Shown piece by piece: positions 9,001 through 16,333 of a DNA stretch of 64,000 bases. Position 1 is the first letter of the stretch. Each line of letters opens with the position of its first letter. The DNA is from Pseudomonas chlororaphis (lineage in GTDB: Bacteria; Pseudomonadota; Gammaproteobacteria; Pseudomonadales; Pseudomonadaceae). The translations under genes were made by a program, and so were the position numbers. Under the pieces are notes generated by a model. The model searched no databases. It was not told the DNA's origin and saw nothing but the letters and a program-made list of their open reading frames with translations. The stretch spans positions 1,488,001-1,552,000 of the forward strand of contig NZ_MOAL01000004.1 in NCBI RefSeq assembly GCF_003731765.1, written 5' to 3'.

Positions 9001-11987
9001 GGGCCATCGTGCGGCTGGTGTGCAACAACGGCTACGCCGATTTCAACCCTCAGGATCGCCTGGCGTTTGTCTCCAACCCGGCGTTCGACGCCAGCACCAT
9101 GGATGTCTGGGGCGCTTTGCTCAATGGCGGCCAAGTGCTGGTGATCGACCACCACACCTTGCTTGAACCCGAGGTGTTTGGCCGGGCCCTGGTGGACTCG
9201 GGGGCGACCGTGCTGTTTCTCACCACCTCGCTGTTCAACCAGTACGTGCAGCTGATTCCCGAGGCCCTCAAGGGCTTGCGCCTGCTGTTGTGCGGTGGTG
9301 AACGGGCCGACCCGGGGGCGTTCCGCCGCTTGTTGGAACAGGCCCCGGCGCTGCGTCTGGTGCATTGCTACGGCCCGACCGAAACCACCACCTTTGCCAC
9401 CACCGGTGAAATCCGGACGCTGGCGGCGGACGCCGAGAGCGTGGTGGTGGGCGGGCCGATTGGCAATACGCGGATTTACGTGTTGGACCGGCGCCAGCAA
9501 CCGGTGCCGGTGGGTGCCGTGGGCGAGATCTACATCGGCGGCGAAGGCGTGGCCCTGGGCTACCTGAACCGCCCTGAGCTGACTGCCGAGAAGTTTGTCC
9601 ACGACCCCTTCGACGAGCAGCCGGGGCGCCTGATGTACCGCACTGGCGACCTGGGTCGCTGGTTGGGCGAGGGGCAGCTGGATTGCATCGGCCGCACCGA
9701 CGACCAGGTGAAACTGCGCGGTTTCCGCATTGAGTTGGGGGAAATCGAAACCTGCCTGGCCGCGTGCCCGGGAGTGCGCGATGCTGCGGTGCTGGTGCGC
9801 GAGATCGGCCCGGGGGACAAGCGCCTGGTGGCGTACTACACCCGCCAGGCCACGGCCGAGGCGCCGGACAGCGAGCGCTTGCGTGCTGAGCTGCAAAGCC
9901 AGTTGCCGGACTACATGGTGCCCGCGGCCTATGTGTGCCTCGAACGCCTGCCGCTGACCGCCAACGGCAAGCTGGACCGTAAGGCCTTGCCGGCGCCGGA
10001 GCTGCAGGCCTTGGCCGGGCGCGTCTACGAGGCGCCGGCCACGGCCCTGGAACAGATCCTGGCGCGGATCTGGGCCGAAGTCTTGCAGGTGGAACAGGTG
10101 GGTCGCCACGACAGCTTTTTCGAGCTGGGCGGGCACTCGCTGTTGGCCATTCGCCTGCTGAATCGCATGCAGCAGGACGGGTTGAAAGTGACCCTGGCCG
10201 AGCTGTTCCAGCACGCCAGCATCGAGTCGCTGGCGACCTTGCTGGGCCAGCGCACCCAGCCATTGGAGGACCAGCAGAGCCTGATCGAAGTGCGCGGCAC
10301 TGGCCGCCAGCCGCCGTTGTTCCTGGTGCACGAGTTCAGCGGCATGGACCTGTACTTTCCGGTGCTGGGCCGGCATATCCCGGGGGACTTCCCGATCTAC
10401 GGCTTGCCGGGGATGGCCTTGCAGCATGGGCAATTGCAGACCATGGAAGGCCTGGCCGCACGCTTGGTGCGGTTGATGCGCTCGGTCCAGCCCGAGGGCC
10501 CGTACCGCCTCGCCGGGTGGTCGTTTGGCGGGGTGCTGGCCTATGAAATCGCCCTGCAATTGCAGGGGCAGGACCAGGTGGTGCAGTTCCTCGGCCTGAT
10601 CGACAGCTACATGCCGCGCCTGACCGACCAGGGCAAGGCGCGCTGGAATGGTCCTCACGCCAAGAAGCGCCATTTGCTGCTGCAATGCGAGAGCTACTGG
10701 ACGCTCCAGGGCCGTGACGGCGAGGCGGCCCTGGCCGGGGTTCGCCAGTTGGAACAGGAGCTGGAGCTGCACGACTTTGCCGGGCTGCTCCAGGCCTGCC
10801 GTGAACGCCAGGTGCTCAACCCGTCGTTGCTGGAGACGCCGGCCGGCGACCTGGAACGCTTCCTCGGACGGGAAGTGGCCCACGGGCACGCCATGGCCCA
10901 CTACACCCTGCATCCGATTGGGTTGCCGGTGCACCTGTTCTGTGCCGAGGAGCGGCCCACCGAACTGGCGCGGCGCAGTGAGTCCCTCGGCTGGGCCGAG
11001 GTATTGGGCGCGCGCTTGCAGATTGTGAATGTGCCGGGGGATCACCTGAGCATGATGCAGGCACCCCACGTCCAGGCCCTTGGCCAGGCCATTGCGTCGG
11101 CCATGGCCGCTGCAGCGCCCGAACCCATGGCGCCGCACCAGCCGTTGTTGAACATCCAAACCGGGCGTGCCGGGCAGACCCCGATTTTCTGTGTGCCGGG
11201 GGCCGGTGACAGCGTCACCGGGTTTATCGGCCTGACCGATGCCCTGGGGCCTGACTGGCCGCTGTTCGGCTTGCAACCCCGGGGCCTGGACGGGCAATGG
11301 CCGCCCCACAGCCAAGTGGAAAGCGCCGCCGAGCATGCCTTGTCGGCGTTGCAGCAGGTGTGCCCGGAGGGGCCGGTGCACCTGGTCGGCCATTCCTTTG
11401 GCGGCTGGGTGGCCTATGCCTTGGCGGCGAGCCTGCAGGCCCGGGGGCGCAAGGTGGCGTCCCTGACCCTGATCGACAGCGAGGCGCCGGGGGGCAACGG
11501 TGGCGTGGCCAGGCCCTACACGGCAACGGCGGTCATGGAACGCTTGATCGAGGCCTTGCAACTGGCCTCGGGCAAGTCCCTGGGGATCGACCCCGTGGCC
11601 TTTGCCGCAGCCGACGATGCGAGCCAGCTGCGCTTGCTGCATGGGGGCATGGTGCGGGTCGGCCAGTTGTCGCCGCGCTCAACCCCTGAGGCGATCTACG
11701 GCACGGTGCGCACCTTTGGCGCGGCGTTGCGCACGGTCTATCAGCCACGCCAGTTGTACCGCGGGCCGGTGCGCCTGGTGCTGGCCGAGGACCCGACCCT
11801 GGACGCCGCCGGCAACCTGCGCGAGCAAGAGGCGATGCTCCATGGCTGGCGCCAGTTCGCCGACCCGTTGCAGGTGTGGCATGGCCCGGGCAACCACTTC
11901 AGCATCCTCAAGGCACCCGACGTCTTCAGCCTTGCGGCCTGGTGGCACGAAGGGCTGGCCCTGGCGGTGGGCGAGGGGGTGTCGTAA
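3..11987 (+). CDS. Nonribosomal peptide synthetase, terminal subunit of a cyclic lipopeptide system (5' end outside window)
   Basis: The reading frame is already open at base 3, so the start lies upstream. Domains by base position: end of an adenylation (A) domain to about 450; carrier (T) 470-690; condensation (C) 715-2060 with HHIVADG at 1138; A 2110-3560; T 3600-3830; C 3880-5200 with HHSVADG at 4267; A 5240-6750; T 6775-6990; C 7070-8440 with HHLVMDH at 7546; A 8490-10010; T 10030-10250; thioesterases at 10310-11100 (GWSFGG) and 11160-11960 (GHSFGG). All four T domains have GGHSLL. My reading of the ten-residue A codes gives DAWFLGNVVK (Leu), DVWHISLVDK (Ser) and DAMFLGCTFK (not assigned). 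The first two C domains look like LCL types; the third, HHxxxDH with a DIYPLAPLQ start, looks like a dual C/E type, implying D-Ser. Tandem thioesterases followed by macAB are typical of Pseudomonas lipopeptides. The order fits an OfaC-like subunit, but that is inference. Confidence 0.95.
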   Translation, partial: GYLNRADLTAERFLHDPFSDQLQARMYRSGDLARWLADGSLEYLGRNDDQVKIRGLRIELGEIENRLNQLAGIREAVVVAREDEPGQPRLVAYFTEQAEVEPLAPAELRQQLLAHLPDYMVPVAYVKLDGLPLTANGKLDQRALPKPDRAATFSRAYEAPLGELETTLAQIWAEVLQVERVGRGDHFFELGGHSLLAMRMVSQVRLQLGVELALGELFANPELAAVAQVLAQAGRSALPPILAVPRDEPLPLSFAQQRLWFIAQLKGVESAYNIPIALGLRGRLDTVALQRALARIVERHDSLRSRFTLDNDEPWVQITPAEAGFPLPCEDLAGQPLDLLQEQVRAYSAQAFDLQQGPLIRGQLLRLADEHHVLLLALHHIVADGWSMGVLTRELVALYQAFSQGQDDPLPALALQYGDFAVWQRRWLSGELLLKQSAYWQQALAGAPAVLSLPSDRPRPAQQDYAGGCVELCLDERLSAGLQALSQRHGSTVFMTLLAGWSLLLSKLSGQPDLMIGSPVANRTRAEVEGLIGLFVNTLALRIDVSAAHTVEALLAQVKAVTLQAQAHQDLPFEQVVEVTRPQRSLSHSPLFQHMLAWDSGSGSALVLGDLQLEAVSGGEHFAKFDLSLTLGQSEGRIGGSLVYATALFDHATVERYLGYFEAVLQAMVANDQQAPEHISLLDPQAREQVLHGFNPAPADFARGQTLHGRFEAQARLTPHALAVQAGDQRLSYRELNERANQLAHHLREQGVGVDSRVAICVERGPGMVIGLLAILKAGGAYVPLDPNHPAQRLAWLLEDCAPVAVLVEDATRGLLGAVETPLISVDQRWLQPSNNPDVPELNAQHLVYVVYTSGSTGLPKGVMLEHHNLLNLVDWHNQAFAQGPGSQTSSVAGFGFDAMAWEIWPALCVGATVHLPPAGVGSANLDALLDWWRAQPLDLSFLPTPVAEYAFAQQLGHPTLRTLLIGGDRLRQFAEEQRFSVVNNYGPTEAAVVATSGRIEAGQALHIGTPIANTRIYLLDEQLRPVPIGVAGELYIGGAGVARGYLHRPDLTAERFLDDPFVETPGARMYRSGDLARWLADGRIDYLGRNDDQVKIRGVRIELGEIETRLNGYPGVQEAVLLAREDEPGQTRLVAYFTLAEAGVEVAAAELRAHLLTQLPDYMVPVAYVRMDALPLTANGKLDRRALPKPDLTALLSRDYEAPQGPVEIRLAQIWAPLLQVERVGRHDHFFELGGHSLLAMRMVSQVRAQLGLELALGELFANPELAAVARALEQAQADSLPPILAATGEPKLPLSFAQQRLWFLAQIEGVGSAYNIPLGLGLRGPLHVTALIQALERIVERHQVLRSRFVQIDDEPQVLMAAAEGLLNLARHDLTTAPEALQALVQREASEPFDLARGPLIRGHLAQLGREHHVLLLTLHHSVADGWSMGVLTRELMALYAAFSQGQADPLPPLAVQYSDFALWQRRWLSGERLQQQSAYWQQALAGAPALLSVPSDRPRPAQQDYTGGSVELRLDADLSLELKALSRRHGTTLYMTLLAAWGALLSRLAGQTDVVIGSPVANRMRAEVEGLIGLFVNTLALRIEVSAGLDVAGLLAQVKARVLEAQDHQDLPFEQVVEITRPQRSLAHSPLFQSMLSWDAQPGTALALDELQLEVLGGGETFAKFDLALNLGEVQGQIAGSLVYASALFDAATVQRYAGYFERLLRAMVAHDQGLLEQVPLLDEQEREQLLVQFNATHEAFDLEQSIHGLFEAQVQRSPDAVALVAEGEALTYRQLNARANQLARHLSEQGVGPDARVAICVERSQEMVIGLLAILKAGGGYVPIDPSYPAERIAYMLDDSAPVAVLLHGATRHLLGAVAAPLIDLDQPVWDAQPSSDLPVAGLGPRHLAYVIYTSGSTGQPKGVMNEHRALVNRLLWMQQAYGLTSADAVLQKTPFSFDVSVWEFFWPLMTGARLVMARPDGHKDPSYLSRVIQVAGISTLHFVPSMLDVFLAQGEAADGHSLVRVICSGEALPGSLVRRFKQQLPSCELHNLYGPTEAAVDVTAWHCGGPLDATPDNTPIGKPIANTGMYLLDEQLQPVPLGVTGELYIAGVQVARGYLNRPELNAERFLRDPFSAEPGARMYRTGDVGRYLADGNLEYLGRNDDQVKIRGLRIELGEIQARLTQLPGIKEAVVLAREDVPGDKRLVAYYTGDGSGQVLDIEQLRSHLLQHLPEYMVPALFVHLEALPLSPNGKLDRKALPAPGLGSLQARPYEAPIGDTETLLAGLWAELLNVERVGRHDHFFELGGHSLLAINLIGRMRRAGLAADVRVLFGQPTLAALAAAVGEGREVDVPANLIDRDCPRITPQCLPLLDLEQSAIDHVVAQVPGGVRNVQDIYPLAPLQAGILYHHILSTQGDPYLLQAQFAFSSPERLEAFTQALQAVIERNDILRTAVFWDGLEEPVQVVLRQATLHVEAVQVRASGGDVLEQLLTRFDPRHFRLDLAQAPLIRLYHAWDKAQQRVVALLLFHHLVMDHVGLEVLQQEVQACLLDRADQLAAAVPYRNYVAQTRLGMGEQEHEAFFGEMLGDIDEPTLPFGLAQVQGDGRDIEEAQQALGEPLNQRLRTQARQLGVSAASLVHLAWAQVLGAVSGQDHAVFGTVLFGRMQGGEGAERALGVFINTLPLRVDLGDQGVRTALLATHARLARLLAHEHAPLALAQRCSGVAPPTPLFSALLNYRHSAVGSAPSTEASGAWQGMHLLKAEERSNYLLTLSVDDLGHDFMLSVMAGCGIGAQRVADYMHAALENLVQALEQAPERAISHLSILSTAERRQLLVQFNASSRDFPREQTVHRLFEAQAQLRPQAVAAVHGSESLSYAELNQRANRLAHHLLDLGVQPGDNVALLLPRSFELLLGQLAISKCAAVYVPLDINAPAERLGFMLDDCQAVLLLTQGEPTLEHPVPRLNLAQSSLMHAGVTAGPSHDPQLPQSSETAAYIMYTSGSTGTPKGVLVPHRAIVRLVCNNGYADFNPQDRLAFVSNPAFDASTMDVWGALLNGGQVLVIDHHTLLEPEVFGRALVDSGATVLFLTTSLFNQYVQLIPEALKGLRLLLCGGERADPGAFRRLLEQAPALRLVHCYGPTETTTFATTGEIRTLAADAESVVVGGPIGNTRIYVLDRRQQPVPVGAVGEIYIGGEGVALGYLNRPELTAEKFVHDPFDEQPGRLMYRTGDLGRWLGEGQLDCIGRTDDQVKLRGFRIELGEIETCLAACPGVRDAAVLVREIGPGDKRLVAYYTRQATAEAPDSERLRAELQSQLPDYMVPAAYVCLERLPLTANGKLDRKALPAPELQALAGRVYEAPATALEQILARIWAEVLQVEQVGRHDSFFELGGHSLLAIRLLNRMQQDGLKVTLAELFQHASIESLATLLGQRTQPLEDQQSLIEVRGTGRQPPLFLVHEFSGMDLYFPVLGRHIPGDFPIYGLPGMALQHGQLQTMEGLAARLVRLMRSVQPEGPYRLAGWSFGGVLAYEIALQLQGQDQVVQFLGLIDSYMPRLTDQGKARWNGPHAKKRHLLLQCESYWTLQGRDGEAALAGVRQLEQELELHDFAGLLQACRERQVLNPSLLETPAGDLERFLGREVAHGHAMAHYTLHPIGLPVHLFCAEERPTELARRSESLGWAEVLGARLQIVNVPGDHLSMMQAPHVQALGQAIASAMAAAAPEPMAPHQPLLNIQTGRAGQTPIFCVPGAGDSVTGFIGLTDALGPDWPLFGLQPRGLDGQWPPHSQVESAAEHALSALQQVCPEGPVHLVGHSFGGWVAYALAASLQARGRKVASLTLIDSEAPGGNGGVARPYTATAVMERLIEALQLASGKSLGIDPVAFAAADDASQLRLLHGGMVRVGQLSPRSTPEAIYGTVRTFGAALRTVYQPRQLYRGPVRLVLAEDPTLDAAGNLREQEAMLHGWRQFADPLQVWHGPGNHFSILKAPDVFSLAAWWHEGLALAVGEGVS

Positions 11988-12116
11988 GGCGCTGTGCGGA
12001 AAGGCACTGAACGCGGTTTTATCGATCGGGAGCATCACTCATGACGGCAATAGGGTGCTCCTTACACAAGGGTCCGGCTGCGGCCGGGTCCGCTCTCAAT
12101 ACATGTGTGGGCATTT

Positions 12117-13265
12117 ATGGAAAAGTCGAAATTTCGCAAGGCAGGCCTGGGGCTGGCGCTGCTGCTGGCGGTCGGGCTGGTGGTCTACACGGTGCAGGCG
12201 CCGGCCGAGGCGCCGCAGTACCTGGTGGCCAAGGTCGAGCGCGGCGATATCGAAAACGCCGTGCTGGCCACCGGGCTGCTGGAAGGCATCAAGCAAGTGG
12301 ACGTCGGGGCCCAGGTCTCGGGGCAATTGAAGTCGCTCAAGGTCAAGCTCGGGGACAAGGTGAAGAAGGGCCAGTGGCTGGCGGAAATCGACCCCCTGGT
12401 GCTGCAGAACACCTTGCGCCAGGCCCAGGTCGACGAGGAAAACCTTCAGGCCCAGCGGCGAGCCACGGCGGCCCAACTCAAGCAGACCAAGTCGATCTAC
12501 GAGCGCTACCAGGACTTGCAGTCCGATGCGTCGATCTCCCGGCAGGACTTCGAGACCGCCGAGTCCAACTATGAGGTGCAGCGGGCCAACCTGCTGTCCC
12601 TCGATGCGCAGATCAAGAGTGCGCATATCCAGATCGACACGGCCAAGGTCAACCTGGCCTATACCCGGATCGTCGCGCCCATCGACGGCGACGTGGTGGG
12701 CATCGTCACCCAGGAAGGCCAGACCGTGATCGCCCAGCAACTGGCGCCGGTGCTGCTCAAGCTGGCGGACCTTGACACCATGACCGTCAAGGCCCAGGTC
12801 TCGGAGGCCGATGTGATCCACATCACCCCGGGGCAGGCGGTGTATTTCACCATCCTCGGCGAAGACCGACGCTACTACGGCAAGCTGCGCGGCACTGAAC
12901 CGGCACCGCAGAACTTCCTCGACACCCAGGCGGCCGGCACGTCGAAACATAGCAGCGCGGTGTTCTATAACGCGCTGTTCGACGTGCCCAACCCGGACCA
13001 CCGGCTGCGCATCGCCATGACCGCCCAGGTGCGCATTGTGCTCGACACCGCCGAGGCGGTACTGATGGTGCCGGTGGCGGCCCTGGGCCCACGCAATGCC
13101 GACGGCAGCTTTCCGGTGCGGGTGCTGGACGCCAAGGGCCATGCCCAGCAACGCAGCGTGCAGGTCGGGATCAACAACAACGTCAAGGTCGAGATCAAGG
13201 ACGGGTTGGTGGAGGGTGACACGGTGGTGATCGGCGATCCGGTGTCCGCTGTGGTGGGAGCCTGA
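12117..13265 (+). CDS. macA: MacA-type periplasmic adaptor of a tripartite exporter
   Basis: This is a membrane-fusion protein of the HlyD/MacA family, 382 residues. It has one N-terminal membrane anchor (about residues 11-27), a lipoyl-like half motif (VDVGAQVSGQLKSLKVKLGD), a coiled-coil hairpin rich in Gln and Glu, the returning lipoyl half (RIVAPIDGDVVGIVTQEGQ) and beta-barrel regions. It should link MacB in the inner membrane to an outer-membrane TolC-like channel, which is not encoded here. I chose the ATG at 12117, which gives MEKSKFRKAG; an in-frame GTG at 12105 would add four residues. No strong ribosome-binding site is visible for either. It lies 129 bases after the synthetase and 2 bases before macB, so it is probably co-transcribed with both and exports the lipopeptide. 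Confidence 0.93.
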   Translation: MEKSKFRKAGLGLALLLAVGLVVYTVQAPAEAPQYLVAKVERGDIENAVLATGLLEGIKQVDVGAQVSGQLKSLKVKLGDKVKKGQWLAEIDPLVLQNTLRQAQVDEENLQAQRRATAAQLKQTKSIYERYQDLQSDASISRQDFETAESNYEVQRANLLSLDAQIKSAHIQIDTAKVNLAYTRIVAPIDGDVVGIVTQEGQTVIAQQLAPVLLKLADLDTMTVKAQVSEADVIHITPGQAVYFTILGEDRRYYGKLRGTEPAPQNFLDTQAAGTSKHSSAVFYNALFDVPNPDHRLRIAMTAQVRIVLDTAEAVLMVPVAALGPRNADGSFPVRVLDAKGHAQQRSVQVGINNNVKVEIKDGLVEGDTVVIGDPVSAVVGA

Positions 13266-13267
13266 CC

Positions 13268-15226
13268 ATGACCCAGCCATTGTTGGAACTCAAAGGCATC
13301 ACCCGCAGTTTCATGGCCGGCGACAAGGCCTATATCGCCCTCAACGAGATCGACCTGACGATCCAGGCCGGGGAGATGGTGGCCATCACCGGCGCCTCGG
13401 GCTCGGGCAAGTCCACCCTGATGAACATCCTCGGCTGCCTGGATTACGCCACCGCCGGCAGCTACCGGGTCAACGGCCGGGAAACCCGCGACCTGGACAA
13501 CCAGGAGCTGGCGGAGCTGCGGCGCGACTACTTCGGTTTTATCTTCCAGCGCTACCACCTGTTGCCGCACCTGAGTGCCATGCACAACGTCGAGATGCCG
13601 GCGATTTATGCCGGCACCGCGGAAAGCCGGCGCCACAGCCGGGCCAGTGCGTTGCTCGGGCGCCTGGGGCTGGCGGGGCACCTGGAGCATCGGCCCAACC
13701 AATTGTCCGGCGGCCAGCAGCAGCGGGTGAGTATTGCCCGGGCGCTGATGAACGGCGGCGAGGTGATCCTGGCCGACGAACCCACGGGCGCCCTCGACAC
13801 CGCCAGCGGCAAGGAGGTGATGAACATCCTGCTGGAACTGCACGCCGCCGGGCACACGGTGATCATCGTGACCCACGACCCCAAGGTGGCGGCGAATGCC
13901 GAGCGCATCATCGAGGTGCGTGACGGCCAGATCATCAGCGACCGGACCAACCCACGGGATGGGGCCGCGGCCAGTATCGAGGAGCCGGTGCGGGTTGAAC
14001 CGGCCGGGGCGCGGCGCCTGGTGGCCAGCCTCGGGCTGTTCAAGGAAGCCTTCGGCATGGCCTGGGTGGCCCTGGTGTCCCACCGCATGCGCACCTTGCT
14101 GACCATGCTCGGGATCATCATCGGCATCACCTCGGTGGTGTCCATCGTGGCCATCGGCGAGGGGGCCAAGCGCTACGTGCTCAAGGACATCCAGGCGATC
14201 GGCAGCAACACCATCGACGTGTTTCCCGGGGCCAGTTTCGGCGACAGCCGGGCGGCGGCCATCGAGACCCTGATGCCCGCCGACGCGACCGCCCTTAACC
14301 AGCTGTACTACGTCGACAGCGCGACCCCGGTGGTGGGGCGCAACCTGTTGCTGCGCTACCGCAACGTGGACGTCAACGCCACGGTCAACGGGGTCAGCGA
14401 CAAATACTTCCAGGTTCGCGGGCTGAAAATGCAGGCGGGGATTGCCTTCAGCGAAAGCGATGCACGGCGCCAGGCCCAGGTGGTGGTGATCGACCACAAC
14501 ACCCGCCAGCGCCTGTTCGGCGCTGGGGTCGACCCGTTGGGCCAGGTGATCCTGGTGGGGTCGCTGCCGTGCACGGTGATCGGGGTCACGGCCGAGAGCA
14601 AGAACATCTTCTCGGCCGGCAATACCTTGAGCGTCTGGGTGCCTTACGAGACGGCGGCCGGGCGCCTGCTGGGCCAGCGCCACCTGGACAGCATCAGCGT
14701 GCGGATCAAGGACGGCCAGCCGAGCAAGGTGGTGGAGGACAACGTGACCCAGGTGATGTTGCAGCGCCATGGCACCAAGGACTTCTTCACCAACAACCTC
14801 GACAGCATCATGAAAACCGTGGACAAGACCAGCCGCTCCCTGGCCTTGCTGTTGTCGCTGATTGCCCTGATTTCGCTGCTGGTGGGGGGGATTGGGGTGA
14901 TGAACATCATGCTGGTGTCGGTGACCGAGCGGACCCGGGAAATCGGCATTCGCATGGCGGTGGGTGCGCGCCAGTCGGACATTCGCCAGCAGTTCCTGGT
15001 GGAGGCGGTGATGGTCTGTCTGATTGGCGGGGCGATCGGCATCGGCCTGTCGTTCGCCATCGGCTACCTGTTTTCACTGTTCGTCAAAGAGTGGCAGATG
15101 GTGTTTTCCCTGGGCTCGATCGTCACCGCCTTTGCCTGCTCGACCCTGATCGGCATCGTCTTTGGCTTTGTCCCGGCGCGCAATGCGGCGCGCCTGGACC
15201 CGATCGAGGCCCTGGCCCGGGACTGA
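13268..15226 (+). CDS. macB: MacB-type ABC exporter, ATPase-permease fusion
   Basis: The 652-residue protein has the MacB layout: an N-terminal ATPase with Walker A GASGSGKST (42-50), signature LSGGQ (146-150) and Walker B VILADE (166-171), a first membrane helix near 274-300, a periplasmic domain, and a C-terminal FtsX-like block of three helices containing the conserved GGIGVMNIMLVSVTERTREI stretch. MacB homodimers use ATP hydrolysis to drive mechanotransmission through MacA and an outer-membrane channel. Its start lies 2 bases after the macA stop, so translation is likely coupled. Such a pair directly after the last synthetase gene is the usual arrangement in Pseudomonas lipopeptide clusters, where it contributes to secretion. 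Confidence 0.95.
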   Translation: MTQPLLELKGITRSFMAGDKAYIALNEIDLTIQAGEMVAITGASGSGKSTLMNILGCLDYATAGSYRVNGRETRDLDNQELAELRRDYFGFIFQRYHLLPHLSAMHNVEMPAIYAGTAESRRHSRASALLGRLGLAGHLEHRPNQLSGGQQQRVSIARALMNGGEVILADEPTGALDTASGKEVMNILLELHAAGHTVIIVTHDPKVAANAERIIEVRDGQIISDRTNPRDGAAASIEEPVRVEPAGARRLVASLGLFKEAFGMAWVALVSHRMRTLLTMLGIIIGITSVVSIVAIGEGAKRYVLKDIQAIGSNTIDVFPGASFGDSRAAAIETLMPADATALNQLYYVDSATPVVGRNLLLRYRNVDVNATVNGVSDKYFQVRGLKMQAGIAFSESDARRQAQVVVIDHNTRQRLFGAGVDPLGQVILVGSLPCTVIGVTAESKNIFSAGNTLSVWVPYETAAGRLLGQRHLDSISVRIKDGQPSKVVEDNVTQVMLQRHGTKDFFTNNLDSIMKTVDKTSRSLALLLSLIALISLLVGGIGVMNIMLVSVTERTREIGIRMAVGARQSDIRQQFLVEAVMVCLIGGAIGIGLSFAIGYLFSLFVKEWQMVFSLGSIVTAFACSTLIGIVFGFVPARNAARLDPIEALARD

Positions 15227-15228
15227 TG

Positions 15229-15246
15229 ACCGGGCGCCACCCGGGT
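15229..15246. terminator. Small GC hairpin between convergent macB and luxR-type gene
   Basis: A short inverted repeat (CCGGG, loop CGCCA, CCCGG) sits just after the macB stop in the 78-base gap between the two convergent genes. There is no T-run, so it is only a possible weak terminator. Confidence 0.3.
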
Positions 15247-15304
15247 GCTGTCGTGCCGGGGTGGGGCCAGGGTTGCGCGTCAGGTTGGCAGGTATGGCGC
15301 CGGT

Positions 15305-16096
15305 CTAGACCAGGCCGAGGAGGGAGCAGGGGGCCGTGGCGTCGTCGCTGCCATACATCCAGCGCAGCAGCGAGTGGCGGCCGCTGATGCCCAGCTTGAT
15401 CGCTGCGCGCTTGAGGTAGCTTTCCACGGTGTTGGCCTTGAGCCGGAGCTGCTCGGCGAGTTCCGGCACGGTGCGCCCGGCCAGCAGGCCGACACAGACT
15501 TCCAGTTCGCGGTTCGACAGGGTCAGGGCGCACTGTTCCAGGCGTTCGACAAAGCGCTGGTGCAGGCTCTCCAGGCCCTGGGCCTTGGGCGTCTCGGGCG
15601 AGGGCTCCTTGGCGGCGGCGCTGGCCGGCTGCAGGGCGCTGATGTGCTGTTCGACCATGGGCAGCAGCAGTGACGAGAAGTCCAGGAGGAAGGTGTTTTC
15701 CTGGGGGTTGAAGCTGGCGCAGGGCTGGGCGCGGTACAGCGAAATCACGTAACGGTAGCCGTCACGGCGGCTGCTCAGGTGCATCTGCGCCCTGTTGGCA
15801 TCCACCCAGGCCTGTTCGGGCGCATGGGCGGGGCGGGCGGTGGCCGGCTGCTGGGAACCCTGGTCGTACAGCACCTCGCCGGGCCAGGTGAGTTCCAGGG
15901 CGTCGATGGCGTCGTTGGCGGCGCTGCGGCTGCGTTCCTGCAAGTGCGCTTCGCACGCCACCTGCAGTTGCCGGATCTGCAGGGCGTCCACCGCCAGTTG
16001 GGTGCGGATCAGTTCGTGGAGCATACGCGGGAAGCTGCGGCTACCGGTGCTGGCAATGACCTTGCCGATCTGCGGAAAAAGCAGGTGTGAATTCAT
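15305..16096 (-). CDS. LuxR-type transcriptional regulator next to lipopeptide genes
   Basis: The C-terminal 65 residues form a LuxR/FixJ helix-turn-helix: LTLSNRELEVCVGLLAGRT, then TVPELAEQLRLKANTVESYL and KRAAIKLGI. The N-terminal two thirds match no autoinducer-binding or receiver domain that I can recognise, which is typical of the regulators flanking Pseudomonas lipopeptide synthetases (SalA/ViscAR class). The open frame extends back to 16303, but upstream residues do not look like a natural N-terminus. I chose the ATG at 16096 (MNSHLLFPQIG, 263 residues), with a weak GGATG upstream; ATGs at 16108 and 16129 are alternatives. It converges on macB and probably controls synthetase expression, possibly downstream of Gac signalling; that is inferred from relatives. 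Confidence 0.88.
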   Translation of the reverse strand: MNSHLLFPQIGKVIASTGSRSFPRMLHELIRTQLAVDALQIRQLQVACEAHLQERSRSAANDAIDALELTWPGEVLYDQGSQQPATARPAHAPEQAWVDANRAQMHLSSRRDGYRYVISLYRAQPCASFNPQENTFLLDFSSLLLPMVEQHISALQPASAAAKEPSPETPKAQGLESLHQRFVERLEQCALTLSNRELEVCVGLLAGRTVPELAEQLRLKANTVESYLKRAAIKLGISGRHSLLRWMYGSDDATAPCSLLGLV

Positions 16097-16333
16097 CGTG
16101 TCATCCATGAGTGCAGCGAGCGGCGTCATGCCTTTATAGCGCTGGATTATAAAACAGTGGTCTGGCCCTTCGAAGCCAACCGGTTCAACGAGAGGTCGCT
16201 CGTATCCTAGTACAGGGTGGTGATGGCTGTTTGATGTTAACGGTAATAGTAGGACGAATGGTCGGGGCCAGAGGTTAGTCCCTTGTAGCCATTGGCCGGG
16301 CATGGGTTGCCGGGCAACGGCGGCGGGGCGGCC

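Noticed and set aside
10310..11960. The two thioesterases as a recent duplication
   Set aside because: They are clearly diverged in sequence (GWSFGG versus GHSFGG and different flanks); tandem thioesterases are normal for this class.
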